Source of the DNA: Zychaea mexicana
Lineage: Eukaryota > Mucoromycota > Mucoromycetes > Mucorales > Lichtheimiaceae
DNA: 56,945 nucleotides
Direction: 5' to 3'
NCBI RefSeq assembly: GCF_025766255.1
Contig: NW_026516861.1
Location: 1 to 56,945 of the forward strand
Position 1 is the first letter of the stretch; each line of letters starts with the position of its first letter. The notes beneath the pieces were generated by a model, which saw nothing but the letters and a program-made list of their open reading frames with translations, had not been told where the DNA came from and did not search any database. Below, one piece after another: positions 10,382 through 22,039 of the stretch. The translations under genes and the position numbers were made by a program.

Positions 10382-10630
10382 CTCTGGAATAGTAACCTTG
10401 CTGTAACCTAAAAAATGTAGTAAAAAAAGAAAAAAAAATCATATAACACAAAAAAACTCCCACAAAACATTCTTATTACCTATCATATATCTATCTATCA
10501 ATTGTATCACACTCATACATACATAAATAAATATTCAAATTGGTTACAGCATCAAAAGGGAAAATTAGTCATACATATATACAAACACACAATAACTATT
10601 ACAATGACACCAAGAGACAATTCAAGTAAA
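10382..10630. other. AT-rich spacer
   Basis: Poly-A tracts and short TATC/ATAC microsatellite-like stretches (around 10480-10540) with no gene. Confidence 0.3.
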
Positions 10631-10943
10631 AGGATGGAGCGCTGAAACATACAGAGTGACTCTACGATCCGTAACCAAATCCACAACAATACAAGGGAGC
10701 GCCAACACATACGCAAAGCGACTCTATGATCCATACACAAATTACCAATGCAGTTGAACGGATAGAGCACCGAAACACACAGAGCGACTTTACGATCCAC
10801 ACAATCAACACAACAAACCAAAAGGATGGAGCACCAACACATACACAGCATGACTTTACGATCCAAGGAACATCACAAAAAAATTACAACAAAAATACGA
10901 GCGGATGGAGCACCGACGCACATACAGAGCGACTTTATGATCC
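10631..10943. repeat. Five-copy imperfect repeat with a ~40-bp conserved core
   Basis: Five related cores (about 10631-10670, 10693-10732, 10759-10798, 10822-10864, 10902-10943) share GGATGGAGCACC, then ACATACAGAGCGACT, then TACGATCC. The spacers between them vary in length and sequence. No gene spans the array on either strand convincingly. The conserved core with variable spacers resembles a decaying minisatellite or a cluster of binding sites. Confidence 0.6.
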
Positions 10944-11502
10944 ATTATACAACAGTTTAAATGATGTGGGACCATCTTTTTCCAGGCCCGAGGAGGTGTG
11001 TTACCCCAAGAACCACCCATAACAAATAAACCAAACATACAAAAGAACCACACACTAAGCGGCAATTAGAATACAATACGTAACTACCGCAGCACCCGCA
11101 GCAGCTCTACAACTCTCTTGCACCCCCAAATTATCAAAGGAGCAGCTATAATTAGAACGAACCCTTTACCTTGTAAAGATTCGATGAACAGCTTGTGGGA
11201 TAAGAGCATTACCGCAGCATCCGCAGTAACAACAACTACCGCAGCATCCGCAGTAACAGCAAGTTACCGCAGCATTGGCGTTGCGCAGCAACCGCAGCAT
11301 GAATTATCTTAGACATTATTAAATAACCAGAGAGATATAAATACCCCATCATTTTTATTGAATATAGACATTGAATTCTACCTCCCACTTTTGACTTAAC
11401 TTTTCAAGTATTGTTTCAATCACTCAAGACCTAAACATGGCTTGTTTTATCTTACATATTGTTTATTGCTCATAACTGAAGCTAAATAAACTCTTCTATT
11501 AA
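10944..11502. other. Spacer with a short CCGCAGCA-type repeat cluster
   Basis: No gene is supported. At 11195-11300 a motif like TACCGCAGCATCCGCAGTAAC recurs about four times in short order, with a related ACCGCAGCACCCGCAGC at about 11085-11105. The remainder is unremarkable AT-rich DNA. Confidence 0.35.
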
Positions 11503-12530
11503 GACTAGACGTAACATTCCTGCTCTTATTTCTCATTTACTTGGACAGACGTAGCATTCCTGATTAGGGGTCGCAATTGGACGGGTCAGGTCGGGTCAAG
11601 GGTCTGACCCATTGACCCACAGGTCAAGAAAGCACTGACCCGACCCGACCTGTTCAACCTGACGGGTCAAAACTCGGGTTGACGGGTCACTACTGATTTT
11701 GATTTGGTGACAAAGGAGGTGTCAATCAACCTGAGCTTGAGCACTGGAAGTGCAAAACTACATGTATACACAGCTCTCTAAGATGATGGCACGCAAATTC
11801 CTAGCAGTGCTAGCAATATCTACGTTTTGTGTGATTATTCTTAAAGGTAAAGGGGTTTGTGCCTTAACAAAAGAAATCGTTTGCACTCACATGCATTAAA
11901 AAAAGCATAATGGTTAAAGTGTGGTTAAATATCGACTTCCTTTAAATGCCCCTAATCCTTTTCCCTTTTCCCTTTCCTTTTCATTTCTTCCTTCTTCTTT
12001 CATTTTTCTTTTCTTAATTCCTTCTACGTCTTTTGTCAGATCTCGTCTCTCACTACCACTCTCTATTGTCCATTCTCATTGTACTATTGCTACTTCTTTA
12101 CTTTGCTACTTCTTTACTACTATTACATATATTGCTTATAGCTTACTTATCTTACACTTTTGAATATAAAATATGATCCCACAATGAAAAAGAATATAAG
12201 TACGTTTTATGTTACAGTTCTATAGCAGACATATTGACAACTACATCTTTAATGTAATGATGCTTCCCAACAAGAAGATTGACTACTTGAATACAAGTAC
12301 CTCATAGATATCATATGTATACACGGGTCACAACGGGTCAACGGGTGGGGTCAAGGGTTAGACGGGTTGACCCGCGGGTCAGAAAAGCATCAACCCGACC
12401 CGTTGACCCGTCCTCAACCCACGGGTCGGTTTTGACCCGCGGGTCAGATTGCGACCCCTATTCCTGATCCTTATTTCTCAATCATTTTGGACAGGCGTAA
12501 CATTCCTGATCCTTAATTCTACTCACTGAG
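11503..12530. repeat. 41-42-bp tandem repeat, about three units, interrupted by a hAT MITE
   Basis: Units start at 11503, 11544 and 12490 with the pattern GACAGACGTAACATTCCTG followed by a CTTATTTCTCA-like segment. The second unit is split by the 896-bp element at 11565-12460. Removing that element and one target copy restores a unit of about 42 bp. Confidence 0.6.
11565..12460. mobile_element. Non-autonomous hAT-type MITE, 896 bp
   Basis: The ends are inverted: TAGGGGTCGCAAT at the left and its reverse complement at the right. An exact 8-bp target duplication TTCCTGAT flanks it (11557-11564 and 12461-12468). Eight-bp duplications and TAGGG-type ends are characteristic of hAT elements. Both subterminal regions (about 11580-11690 and 12325-12450) are packed with GACGGGTC/GACCCG motifs in both orientations, probable transposase-binding sites. 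The interior encodes no transposase. The element must have been mobilised by a hAT elsewhere. Confidence 0.85.
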
Positions 12531-12554
12531 CTAAATCAAAACATCAGCTCACTA

Positions 12555-12943
12555 CAGTGAACCCCCGCTTTTTGCACCCCCGTTTATTGCAGATCCCCAC
12601 TTATTGCAGCTTTTTTGAGTAGATTCCCGCTCAACACTTAGTAAAATTGCAGATTCCTCGGTTTTTGCAGATTGCAACTTGGAAATCGGGACCTGCAATT
12701 TCCTGCTTCAGCCTTATATATTGTATATTAATCTCAAACTTCAGAGACAGTGAGACTCGAACCAGTGACAAAAGAGATATACTATTGTATTCTATTATTT
12801 AAGAGCTTTTAAACTAAATAAGGAAAGATGTGATTGATAGCTTATCGATCCCACTTGTGTAACATATTCACATTTTGCAGTTCCTCAGATTTTGCAACTT
12901 TTTTGACGGTATTCCCGCTGTTGCAAAAAGCAGGGGTTCCCTG
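12555..12943. mobile_element. TA-flanked MITE (pogo/Tc1-mariner type), 389 bp
   Basis: The left end CAGTGAACCCCCGC mirrors the right end, whose reverse complement is CAGGGAACCCCTGC. Both are followed inward by CTTTTTGCA. TA dinucleotides flank both ends (12553-12554 and 12944-12945). Internal TTGCAG/TTTTGCA motifs repeat near both termini. There is no coding capacity. TA duplications and CAG..CTG ends fit the Tc1/mariner/pogo superfamily. Confidence 0.75.
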
Positions 12944-13403
12944 TACTATTTACAACCTTGGACATAACCCATATACATTTTACTTTACTTTACACTCATA
13001 TCACATCACAAACCGTCGGTAATAAACGATATTATTACTGGTGCTCACTACAAAACATACACATAAACCGTTACGCAACTACCTGGAATACCCCAAATTC
13101 ACTGTAACAATAGAACAGAGCGAAATCGGTACAAAAGCTCAGTATATTAAGCACAGCCAAGCAACTGTATTATATATCGCATAGTGTACACGCATTACAT
13201 ATAGAAGATTACGAAATGGACATTGTTTTATAATTGAGGCAGACCGAGAGGCCAGTTCCTCGCAGCAGCTTGGGTATATAAAATTGTAAAGGGAAGAATA
13301 ATTTTTTTTAAAGTCACCCTGCTTCCTTTTGTTTATTGATTTTTTTTTAAAAAAAGGTGGTCGCGTCTACCATCCCTCTTTTTTCCCAACATTCAACAAC
13401 AAA
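12944..13403. other. Spacer between MITE and hAT pseudogene
   Basis: About 460 bp with no gene. It includes two poly-T/A tracts near 13300-13360. The 3' end of the minus-strand hAT element must lie here, but no terminal repeat was identified. Confidence 0.3.
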
Positions 13404-14016
13404 CTATTGATCCAGCAACTGTTTAATCCATAAGTCAACAAGCACCGACTCCTTCAACGCCTGTGGCGACAAACGATTCCACTGGTATGGAACAAAAAGC
13501 TTTGCTCCAGAGAAACAGCACTCAGATGCGACCGGACTAGCCGGTACAGTAAGAAAACGATGTGCCATTTGCACTAAGTATGGCCACTGATTTGCACGAC
13601 TTTTCCAGTACTCAAGCACATTGGTGTCTTCATTCATCATCTGTTTGTGGAGGTACCAGTCGAGCTCGTCGTAATCGTTGACCTTAGGTTTGAACAGCGC
13701 AACCTGCTTGCCCTTACTGCTGCTACTGCTTCCACCAGCAACTGATGGCGGCTTATATGTGCTGTCCCATTTAGTCTTTACATGGTCTTTTGCGTCATAG
13801 ATCCAACCTCTAGGCCAGTTGACGGTGTCCCACCACTTAGAGCATCCCCAGCAGACTCACGAAATTTCTCGCTATTTTTCAGAGCCGCCAATGTAGCAAG
13901 ACCATAGAAATGACACGAAATCCCAGCAGACTCGCTATTTTTTGCTCGCCAAATTAAATAATAGCAGTAACTATAGTTGCTCTCTCTTCATTCACAGTTT
14001 CGACTTCCTTTTTCCA

Positions 14017-15352
14017 ATGTCCACCATTCGCAAAATACACGAACTTCTTTTTGATGACGACGAAGACCGCACTCGTAGACAACGCATCTCACGCATCAGA
14101 GAAATGTTCGAAGATTCTGACGACAGTGAAGAGCATCAGCGTCGAGGAGGATCTGTACCTGGACGCGCCGTCATCAGACGAGATCATGTTTCCGCTGATG
14201 CGAAACTTTACATGCACTACTTTGCCGAAGATCCAGTGTATCCGGAACATCTTTTTCGACGTCGATTCCGAATGCGCAGAACTCTGTTCTTGAGAATCGT
14301 TCAAAGCTTGGGGCAGGAAAACCAGTACTTCACTCATAGAACGGATGCTGCTGGTAAACAAGGCCTGTCTCCCAAACTCAAAGCAACAGCTGCGATGCGG
14401 ATGATTGCTTACGGAATTTCCGGTGATGCAATCGACGAGTATCTGCAGATGGGAGAGAGCACTGCCGTCGAGTGTCTCAAGATGTTCTGCAAGACCATCG
14501 ACCAGTGCTTTGGCAAGGAGTACCTTCGAAGCCCTTCGAACGAAGATGTCGAGAAACTCCTTGCAGAGAACAGCGAACGCGGATTTCCGGGCATGCTTGG
14601 ATCACTAGACTGCATGCATTGGAGCTGGGACTTGTGTCCCACTGCCTGGCATGGCGCTTACCAAGGAAAGGGAAAAAAAGCAACCGTAATATTAGAAGCT
14701 GTTGCTTCCTACGACCTGTGGATCTGGCATGCAGGAATTGGCTTCCCTGGATCGCTCAACGACATCAACGTTCTGCAAAGATCCACCCTCTTCGCCAACC
14801 TTGCCTCAGGTGTCGCACCACCCGCAAACTTCACCATCAACGGCCACGAATATACCATGGGCTACTATCTAGCAGATGGCATCTACCCTGAGTGGGCAAC
14901 TTTGGTGAAGAGTGTTCGGATGCCAGTTGGCAACAAAGAGAAGGTAAGCGTGAATTATAGATTTCAAGTTACACTATTTTAACAACATTCTACAGTACTT
15001 TGCGAGAAAGCAAGAAGCTGTACGGAAGGACGTGGAAAGGGCGTTCGGTGTGCTGCAGAAACGCTTCGCCATCATCCGCCAACCAGGAAGACTGTGGAAG
15101 CATGCCGACCTGACAATGGTTATGCGGGTGTGCATCATTTTACACAACATGATTGTCGAAGATGAAAGAAGCGAAAATCTTGAAGAGTTGCAAGAAATAG
15201 GTCGTGCATCACTCCTGCATGTCCAAAGGAACTGTAATACGTTCGACGAGTACAGAGAGCAACTCCTTAGAATCAAAAGTAAAGAGACCCATAAGCAATT
15301 GAAAAATGATTTGATGGAGCACCTTTGGCAGCAGCATGGCAATAATGAATAA
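14017..15352 (+). CDS. PIF/Harbinger transposase (DDE_Tnp_4), intact
   Basis: Two exons, 14017-14943 and 14996-15352, are joined by a 52-nt GT..AG intron and encode 427 residues. The start is the ATG of MSTIRKIHEL. Upstream frame extension lacks an ATG. Motifs in order: SLDCMHWSW (first Asp, about residue 200), GSLNDINVLQRS (second Asp), and in exon 2 DVERAFGVLQKRF (Glu). A typical middle segment is AYQGKGKKATVILEAVASYDLWIWHA. The frame has no stop or frameshift, unlike the copies in elements 2 and 3, so the nuclease may still be functional. Its partner Myb-like gene at 15357-16318 is broken. The 52-nt intron lies at the same place as in element 3. Confidence 0.88.
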
Positions 15353-15356
15353 AGTT

Positions 15357-16318
15357 TTATTCCAATTCCTGCTCTTCTTCTTCTTCTTCTTCTTCTCTAC
15401 CTCTTTCTTCTTCTTCCTTGTCGGCTTGTGCCTGCGCCTGTGCCGCTTCGTCCTGGTATCTCTTCAGTATCTCCTGCTGACGGAGCTCCAGGAATTGCCG
15501 GGCGATGGGTGTCAACCGCGAAGGATCAGTGAGCATCACTGCTTGGTCAGCATCTTAGCAAGCTCTGGCTTCGGCCGCTTCAGCAACGGCAATCTTACGC
15601 TTTGACAACTTCAAATGCTCCTCCTCAATTTCCAACAATCGGACACGGTCGTCGTCCAACTTACGCTTGCATTTAAGTTCGTTCGCGAGCTTCTCCTTAA
15701 CTTGCAGCGCCTTTGCTGCTTTGCGACCAATGGGGCGCTCTTCATCCTCGCTTGCATTGACGTACTTCGTCAGAAACTTTTGTTCGAGTTTAAGCACATC
15801 GTAACAATGCTTAAACTTGAACGCGGCGCCCTTCCCTTTCTTGCCTCGGCTTTTCATCTTGTCAGAGAAAAGTTTACCGATGTTTACCCACTTATTTATA
15901 AGATCAATCTATGAGTTTTGATGCAATAACATTCACGAATATTCTTCACCTTCAGTGTTTCATTTTCTCCACTTGGGTTGCGTGCTTCGTAATCTGCGAC
16001 TCAACCAACATACAGAGCGACATCCTTTTCGATCTCGGTCCAGTGGTTCATGAGTGCACTGGCGTTGCTTCGCTGCTCAGTGTCACCGCCAGCATCGCTC
16101 CAGTATGTATAGATGCAATCCCAAAAAGCTATTAAACTCTGGTCAGTGCCTCTCAGGGGATCCGTGTGGGCTTTAACCCACGCAGCGCAAAGAAACAACT
16201 CTTCTTCGGCTGTCCACGATGCACCTCGTCCCTTAGGCTTGCTTTGCTGTGGGGCTGGGGTAAGCGTCAGCATTTCTCGCGATTCAGTAGCAGGGGTGGC
16301 AGAATTAGTGGTTGACAT
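15357..16318 (-). pseudogene. Harbinger Myb/SANT-like protein gene, nonsense-mutated
   Basis: The start is MSTTNSATPATESREM at 16318. A Myb/SANT-type trihelix follows (GASWTAEEELFLCAAW.. and LMNHWTEIEKDVALYVG). A TGA at 16001-16003 interrupts, but the frame continues coherently (VADYEARNPSGENETLKVKN). After an unresolved junction near 15900 the second part reads KFKHCYDVLKLEQKF and a Lys/Glu coiled region. A TAA at 15555-15557 interrupts again before AVMLTDPSRL and a poly-Glu tail. In PIF/Harbinger elements this protein binds element ends and helps import the transposase. Here it would be truncated. Confidence 0.7.
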
Positions 16319-18174
16319 TGTAGATTGAGATAGAAAGAATTTAATTTTTCGCGAGTCCGGTTTCACTTGCTATTTTGGCGAGGATCGACGAAAAATTTAG
16401 CTAGTCTGCAAAATAGCGACAGCGATAGCGAGTCTGCTGGGAAATCAAACTCGCTAATTTTGTCGCTAAAATAGCTTTTAGCGAGTCCGCTGGGGATGCT
16501 CTTAGCCATGCATCGCGGATCCATGGCTGTTGCAATGGAGTACACGGACTGTGTTGCTTGCTTGTAGTACCGCACCATAACCCCTCATGCGTATTCAGCT
16601 GCACTACGCAACGGCGCAGAATACTACAAAGATATGCAAGGTATATTAATAACTTCTTTCTTAGTCAATATGAACGAATCCGCCATCACTTTGAAAAACT
16701 CACCTGCTCGTCCGTCATAAAGGATCACACGTGCTCAAAGAGCCAGTTGTATGCTAGAACGGTGCTATTGATCCTGGGATAACGCGAGGCCGAGAGAAGC
16801 TGTGCGAAGGTCTTAAAACCCTTCGAAAAATTGCCCATCTGTCGAATTTTCTCCTACTCGTGCTCTAAGACAGGGAATTGCTTGAGGTTTTCAAGCTCAC
16901 ACATTGAATCATAAGCGGCACGTAATTCATACGCACGTTGCAGCATGTCTGCTGTCGAGTTCCATCGTGTGTGTACGTCCAAGACCAGTTCAAGCTCAGG
17001 GATCTTGGCCAGCTTACAAGCTTGAATGAAGCGGCGGCGAATTGTGGGTGATGCATGCATCTTAACAACACCCTTGCAGACGCATTGGACAAGACTTACT
17101 GTAGATTATAAGATAAGTATATAATTAGTTTTTGCAAGTAATCGTGCGTCCTATTGAAGTTATGCGTAATATACTTATCAAAGGCGATTTTTTCGTCTTC
17201 GTTATCATCAGTGTCTTGCAACCCTTCCTTAATTGAAGCCTTGAACTAAGGTTGATGATATGACTGATACAGGGAATGCGGTTCTCCACGTCAGCAAAAA
17301 CATCATGAACCATACGGTTCATTATGCGGTTGCCATAGTTCTCATGTTTGCAGCATTATTCGTCGTAATGAAAAAAGGGATGTTGTCGAGCCCAAATATT
17401 GCTAGGACTGAAACAAAAGCATCTGCCAAGTTTTCACCAGTGTGTGACCTCCAATCAGCTCGAAACCAATCGTCAGCTCCTTCGCAAGCAACTCGTCGTC
17501 GATCCAGTGTGCTGTGACTGACAAGAACGAATGGTTTATGTTGTCGGTTGTCCACGAATCAGTGGTGTAAGCAAGGCATTTGTGTTTGCAAAGAACGCCG
17601 GCCACAGTTTCCTCAGTTTCAGTAAATCGCTTTTCGAGATCCCGGCGAACAGAACTAGCAGAAGGCAGCTTCAGCAACTCCTTATCTAGGCAGAGTAAGC
17701 GAGGTACAACAAGGCCTAGAGCGTTTGACGCTCGACAGCTGTATATAGGGCAGTAGTAGCAAGAATGTCCTCATGGATGAGGCGGTGGAACTCCTCCTTC
17801 GAGAAAGCAGGGACAGAGACACCAGCACTGCCTTCACCCTTGAAGAATTGCAAGAGGCTGGAAGAACGATTGAGTGGCTTGCCATCAACGATCTTGTGGA
17901 CATTGCGCAAATGTTTGTTGATGTTGACAGTAGAACCGTCCTTGACCATGTACGCTTGCCGCATCCCTTCATGTTGCAGTAGAATTGCTTGCCGCCGTTT
18001 TCCTTTCGTTCCGTAATGAACTCGTCATTAATCCAGCTTTTCTTTGTTTTTGGTGCAGGCTCGTTATCCCCAAAGCCATCGCTTTCGGCTGCACCACGCT
18101 TCGGCCCTAAGAGACTCGGTATCGGTCTGGCTAATAACGGTGTCGTCGTCAAAGGACATAGGTGCAGAGAATGA

Positions 18175-18619
18175 ATCTTGCTGAAGCATTTCGACGTCGG
18201 ATTCGCTATTATCCTATTAAGAACAAGTATGCGGCGTATGGGTAAGTATTATAGTGTGCGTACAACAGAGCAAAACAATGATCAGAATGAAAACAGTAGT
18301 ATTCTTATAGCACCTGGGATGGAGAATGTGGGGCGGCTGGAGCTTGCTTGATTGTTGTATGACATGGTTGTTGCAGTAAAGGTAAGTGTTTGTGTGTAGA
18401 AAGTAACAGTAGGGTTAAGTAGATTACTGGCTTTATGGTCATCTGTATGCGTCCTTTTATATATTCAGCATAATTTATCCAAACCCGCCTCAAAAAGCTC
18501 ATTAAACGTTCCTATCAGCAAATCGAACCTTGCCATATGGATGTTTATCAAGCAAAGTCATGACGTTAGTATCATGGATAGTGCACCTGTCTATTATCAT
18601 ATCATCGACAAAGTCATAA
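18175..18619. other. Spacer between hAT pseudogene and Harbinger element 2
   Basis: About 445 bp. It should contain the 5' terminus of the hAT element, but no clear end was found. A few splice-like motifs (GTAAGT at 18242 and 18381) occur without a supporting reading frame. Confidence 0.3.
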
Positions 18620-19432
18620 GAGCAGCTGCAGCAGTCGCTGTTACAAAACTGTTGAATTTAAGAGTTTAATAGCCCACTTAACAGTGTGTAACAGCTTAAC
18701 AGGGCATTTCGTGCAGCGGTTACTGTTACGAAGCTGTTAAGTTCACACGTCGTTGGTTGAAATAAAAGAATAGACAGGAACTACATGAAAATATTGCTTT
18801 TTACAATCTTCCAAACAACGATGATTTCAGCATTCTTCGAAAAACGTAGACAAAGAAAATTTCTCAATGAGCAATTCGAAAAGAACAGCAGTTGTAAGCG
18901 ACAGATCACTGCACGTATCTTGGAAAAAGCTCAAGAAAGAAGGGTTTCTGCTGCCCAAGTACGTCAAAAGCCAAAACGCAAGGTTATCGACCATCAATGC
19001 AGCATGTTTCAGATGATAGTTATGTAGGACTATTTCAACCAAGTTCCAAGATATGATGCAACCTTTTTTCGTCGTCGGTTCCGCATGCAGCGCGAGTTGT
19101 TTTTGCGCATAATGCAAGAGCTTGAACAGAAGTACACGTTCTTCCAACAAACAAAGGATGCGACCGGAAAACTCGGCTTCCACCCTTATGTCAAAGGAAC
19201 TGCAGCCATGCATATATTAGCATATGGCGGACCTGCTGATGCTGTCGATAAGTATCTTAAGATTGCCGAGTCCACAGCAAGAGAGAGTTTGACGAGATTC
19301 TGTGAAGGCGTCATCAAATGCTTTGGAGACGAATATCTTTATTCCCCAAACGAGCAAGATCTCAAGTGTTTGTTGGCCCTTGGAGAGGCACGGGGATTCC
19401 CAGGCATGCTGGGATTCCTCGATTGCATGCAC

Positions 19433-21264
19433 TAGAAAAGGAATATTCCATAAATATAAAATAATAATATAACTTAAAATATTAATTATTCTTTAATATA
19501 ATTTTAAATTTTTAAATTATAAATTAATTCCTGATATTAATATATTTTTTTCTGATAAATAATCAGCTAATAGTTCTTTTTCATTAAAAGAAGATAAAGA
19601 TATCCATGAATTATCATTACTATTAAATCCTTTCCATTTAACTAAAAACTTATAACTTTTATCAATAATTTTATGTTCAATAATATTTTCTATTTCATAT
19701 ATTTTATCAAATTTATTTTTATCTCTTACTTTATTTATATCTTTAATTTTATTTATTGATTTTGATTTATATTTTCTTCTTTTTGTTTTACCTTTTAATT
19801 CTGGAAAATCATCTTCACTTTCTTTATTAATTTCATTTTCACTTTCTTTACCATCTAATATCATATTATTTATATCATTATCTAATATTAAATTCATAAT
19901 TTCTTTTTGTAATTTTGTTATCTCATTTATTTTTTCTAACTGTCCCATTTCATTTATATAAATAATATCAATTAATCTTTGTTCACAAGGAAATTCGAAA
20001 TTATTTATTTCCCAAAGTTTATGATGAGGTTGGGTAATTATATTAAATTTTTCAGAGAATCGTTTAATATTTTTTAATAAAAAAGAAACTCTTAATTATA
20101 AATTTATATATTTATAATCAGATGTTTTAATTATTGAATTGTTATTAGTAAATCGTTTAAATATGTTATGTTATTCACAGAACTGATTTTCTACTGTATT
20201 TCTAAATTTTCCAAAAACACTATTAAAATATTTTTCTTATTCATTTAATTCAATATTATTCTCTTTTCATATAGGATAAAAAAAGTTTTTATCACTTATA
20301 TCATCAAACCCTTTATTACTACATAATTCAATAAATTGGTTTATAAATAATGTATATCCTCCATCAAAAGCAATACAATCATGTTTATAAATTTTACTAT
20401 ATAATTTCATTTTAAGAAACATTGAACCATCATTACTTTCACCGCATAATTCACTTTTACTAACAAATATAGCCATTTCATTAATATCTATTAAAACTTG
20501 GGTACGTAATCCACTTGTTTTTAATTTATATGACCATTTTTTCTATAAAGAAATATCAGGTTTATTTTATTTAATAGTACTATCATGGCCATCTAACATT
20601 AATGTCACATATTTAAAATATTTACGGTTTTTTATAAGAGCAGATAAAATTCTTATTTTAATATTACTAAACATATCTATAAATAACTATTTACTTTTTT
20701 ATTTAATTTTTCATAATTAGTAATCCAAAAACTTTTATATAATCTATAATATGAAGTTGAGGATATATCTTTATTTATTTCAATATGAGGATGACCATTT
20801 ATAAGATTATTTATTAAATATAATCCTTTATCTGTCTCTAAGTAAGGACCTGGATATTCTTTGTTTGTATATAATTCATTTAAAAAGAAGAAAACAGAAA
20901 TATACCCTAATTTATTTTTTAATTCATTTTTAATAGTATTTATATTTTTTATTTCTTTTAATTCAGTTCGATGTTTATATTTTTTTGTAATTTTACCCCA
21001 ATCATTATCTAAAAAACCCCATTTATTTAATACAATATTATAAATTTCTTTTTTTAAATCAGTTTTATATTTTTCATATTGTTCGGAATTTTTATAAATA
21101 TATTCATCAGCCATAAAGTCCATAGAAGACATATTGTATCATATTTTTATCAATATAAAAAAATTCAATTTTATTTTTATTTTTTATATAAAATTATATA
21201 TTAAAAATAAAATAAAAGATTATAAAATCAATAAAATTTCATAAAATAGGTTTGTTCCTCAAAG
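19433..21264 (-). mobile_element. Chromodomain-DDE DNA transposon, copy 2
   Basis: The boundaries come from where the Harbinger transposase codons stop (CAC at 19430-19432) and resume (TGG at 21265-21267), giving 1,832 bp. The ends show weak inverted similarity (AGAAAAGGAA near the left, TTCCTCAAAG at the right), and no target duplication longer than 1 bp is evident. Composition is extremely AT-rich compared with the host element, and coding is on minus, opposite to the interrupted transposase. Confidence 0.7.
19517..21132 (-). pseudogene. DDE_Tnp_4-like transposase with chromodomain, copy 2, decayed
   Basis: It starts MSSMDFMADEYIYKN and is homologous to 1161-2678 along its length (shared EYPGPY, GSMFLKMKL, FDGGYTLFINQF, PHHKLW). 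Catalytic-type motifs are LMLDGHDST, FDGGYT and FRNTVENQF. The C-terminal chromodomain is YEIENII, FLVKWKGF, DNSWISL. One frameshift lies between 20677 and about 20640, and several stops follow. Two stops correspond to Arg and Gln codons in copy 1 (after YPI and after YINL), both explained by single C-to-T changes. Conversely this copy keeps Trp and Gln where copy 1 has stops. Together the copies define a family of about 505 aa. Confidence 0.7.
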
Positions 21265-22039
21265 TGGAATAACTGTCCCACTGGTTGGGCCGGAATATGT
21301 ACGTCTGGCAAGGAAGGTGGCCCAACAGTGATCCTAGAAGCCGTTGCTTCATATGATTTATGGATTTGGCATTCGTTCTTTGGTGTCCCCGGTTCCTGTA
21401 ATGACCTCAATGTTTAACACAAATCCCCATTGTTCAACGATGTCATTAACGGTCGTTCCCCAGCTATTACCTACACCATCAACAACAGACAATACGACAA
21501 AGGGTATTACTTGGCCGATGGGATCTACCCAACTTGGGCAACACTTGTTAAGACCATTCGACACCCACTGGGTAACAAAAAAAAGGTACCGTTTCTTTAT
21601 TGTATTATTGTCACTATCAGATGTAAATAATAACCTTGTTGATCTAGTTGTTCGCTCAATAGCAAGAATCTATCCGTAAGGACATTGAGCGCGCTTTTGG
21701 TGTACTGCAGCAACATTTTACAATAGTCCGCGAGCCTGGACGTTCCTGGTATGTATCCCACCTGTCAAACATTATGAAGGCATGCATTATTTTGCATAAC
21801 ATGATCGTTGAGAACGAGCGCGATGGGTATAACAAGCAGTATGAGTTGGACTACGACACTTCTTCTTTCACTGCTGCGCCATCCATCGAGCATGGTGGAC
21901 AACCGGAAGAACTTATGCGTCAAAGACGTCAACGCGAAGTTAAAGACAAAGGTACCCACAGACGTCTACTAGAAGATCTTGTCGAGCATATCTGGCAATG
22001 TCATGGTGACGAATAAATTGTCCTTTAAGATAAATACGT

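Larger units (their letters stand above)
13840..16501. mobile_element. PIF/Harbinger element 1, 2,662 bp
   Basis: The terminal inverted repeats start GAGCATCCCCAGC at the left and end GCTGGGGATGCTC at the right (one mismatch in the longer match to GACTC). A 3-bp TTA target duplication is present at 13837-13839 and 16502-16504, as expected for PIF/Harbinger. GCGAG/CTCGC motifs recur near both ends. It contains a transposase gene on plus and a Myb-like gene on minus, arranged convergently. It is inserted in the hAT transposase pseudogene, so it is younger than that element. Confidence 0.9.
13404..18174 (-). pseudogene. hAT transposase pseudogene, split by Harbinger element 1
   Basis: Read on the minus strand, with the insertion 13840-16501 removed, the order matches a hAT transposase. 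A BED-type zinc finger comes first (about 17960-18030: CNMKGC, then HLRNVH), then TTDSWTTDN with the first catalytic Asp, then FITTNNAANM where the usual TDNA motif has Asn in place of Asp. CISHI, the RW motif in VHTRWNSTADML, and IATAMDPRC follow. After the insertion the C-terminal dimerisation domain is present (FLTVPASPVASECCFSGAKL). Several frameshifts (near 17950, 17500 and 17130) and stops (after LEHE and before YLRKK) inactivate it. It ends in LDQ at 13404. Confidence 0.75.
18821..22016 (+). pseudogene. PIF/Harbinger transposase, interrupted and nonsense-mutated
   Basis: The N-terminal part starts MISAFFEKRRQRK. A TAG at 19025-19027 precedes DYFNQVPRYDATFFRRRF, and the domain continues to GFLDCMH (first Asp) at 19432. 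The frame is cut there by a 1,832-bp insertion and resumes at 21265 with WNNCPTGW. It continues through GGPTVILEAVASYDLWIWH and GSCNDLNV (second Asp), followed by a TAA, then YYLADGIYP. A short intron after GNKKK leads to the last exon, which has an early TAG (FAQ*QES). That exon contains DIERAFGVLQQ (Glu) and ends QCHGDE at 22016. All catalytic residues remain, but the protein cannot be made. Confidence 0.8.
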
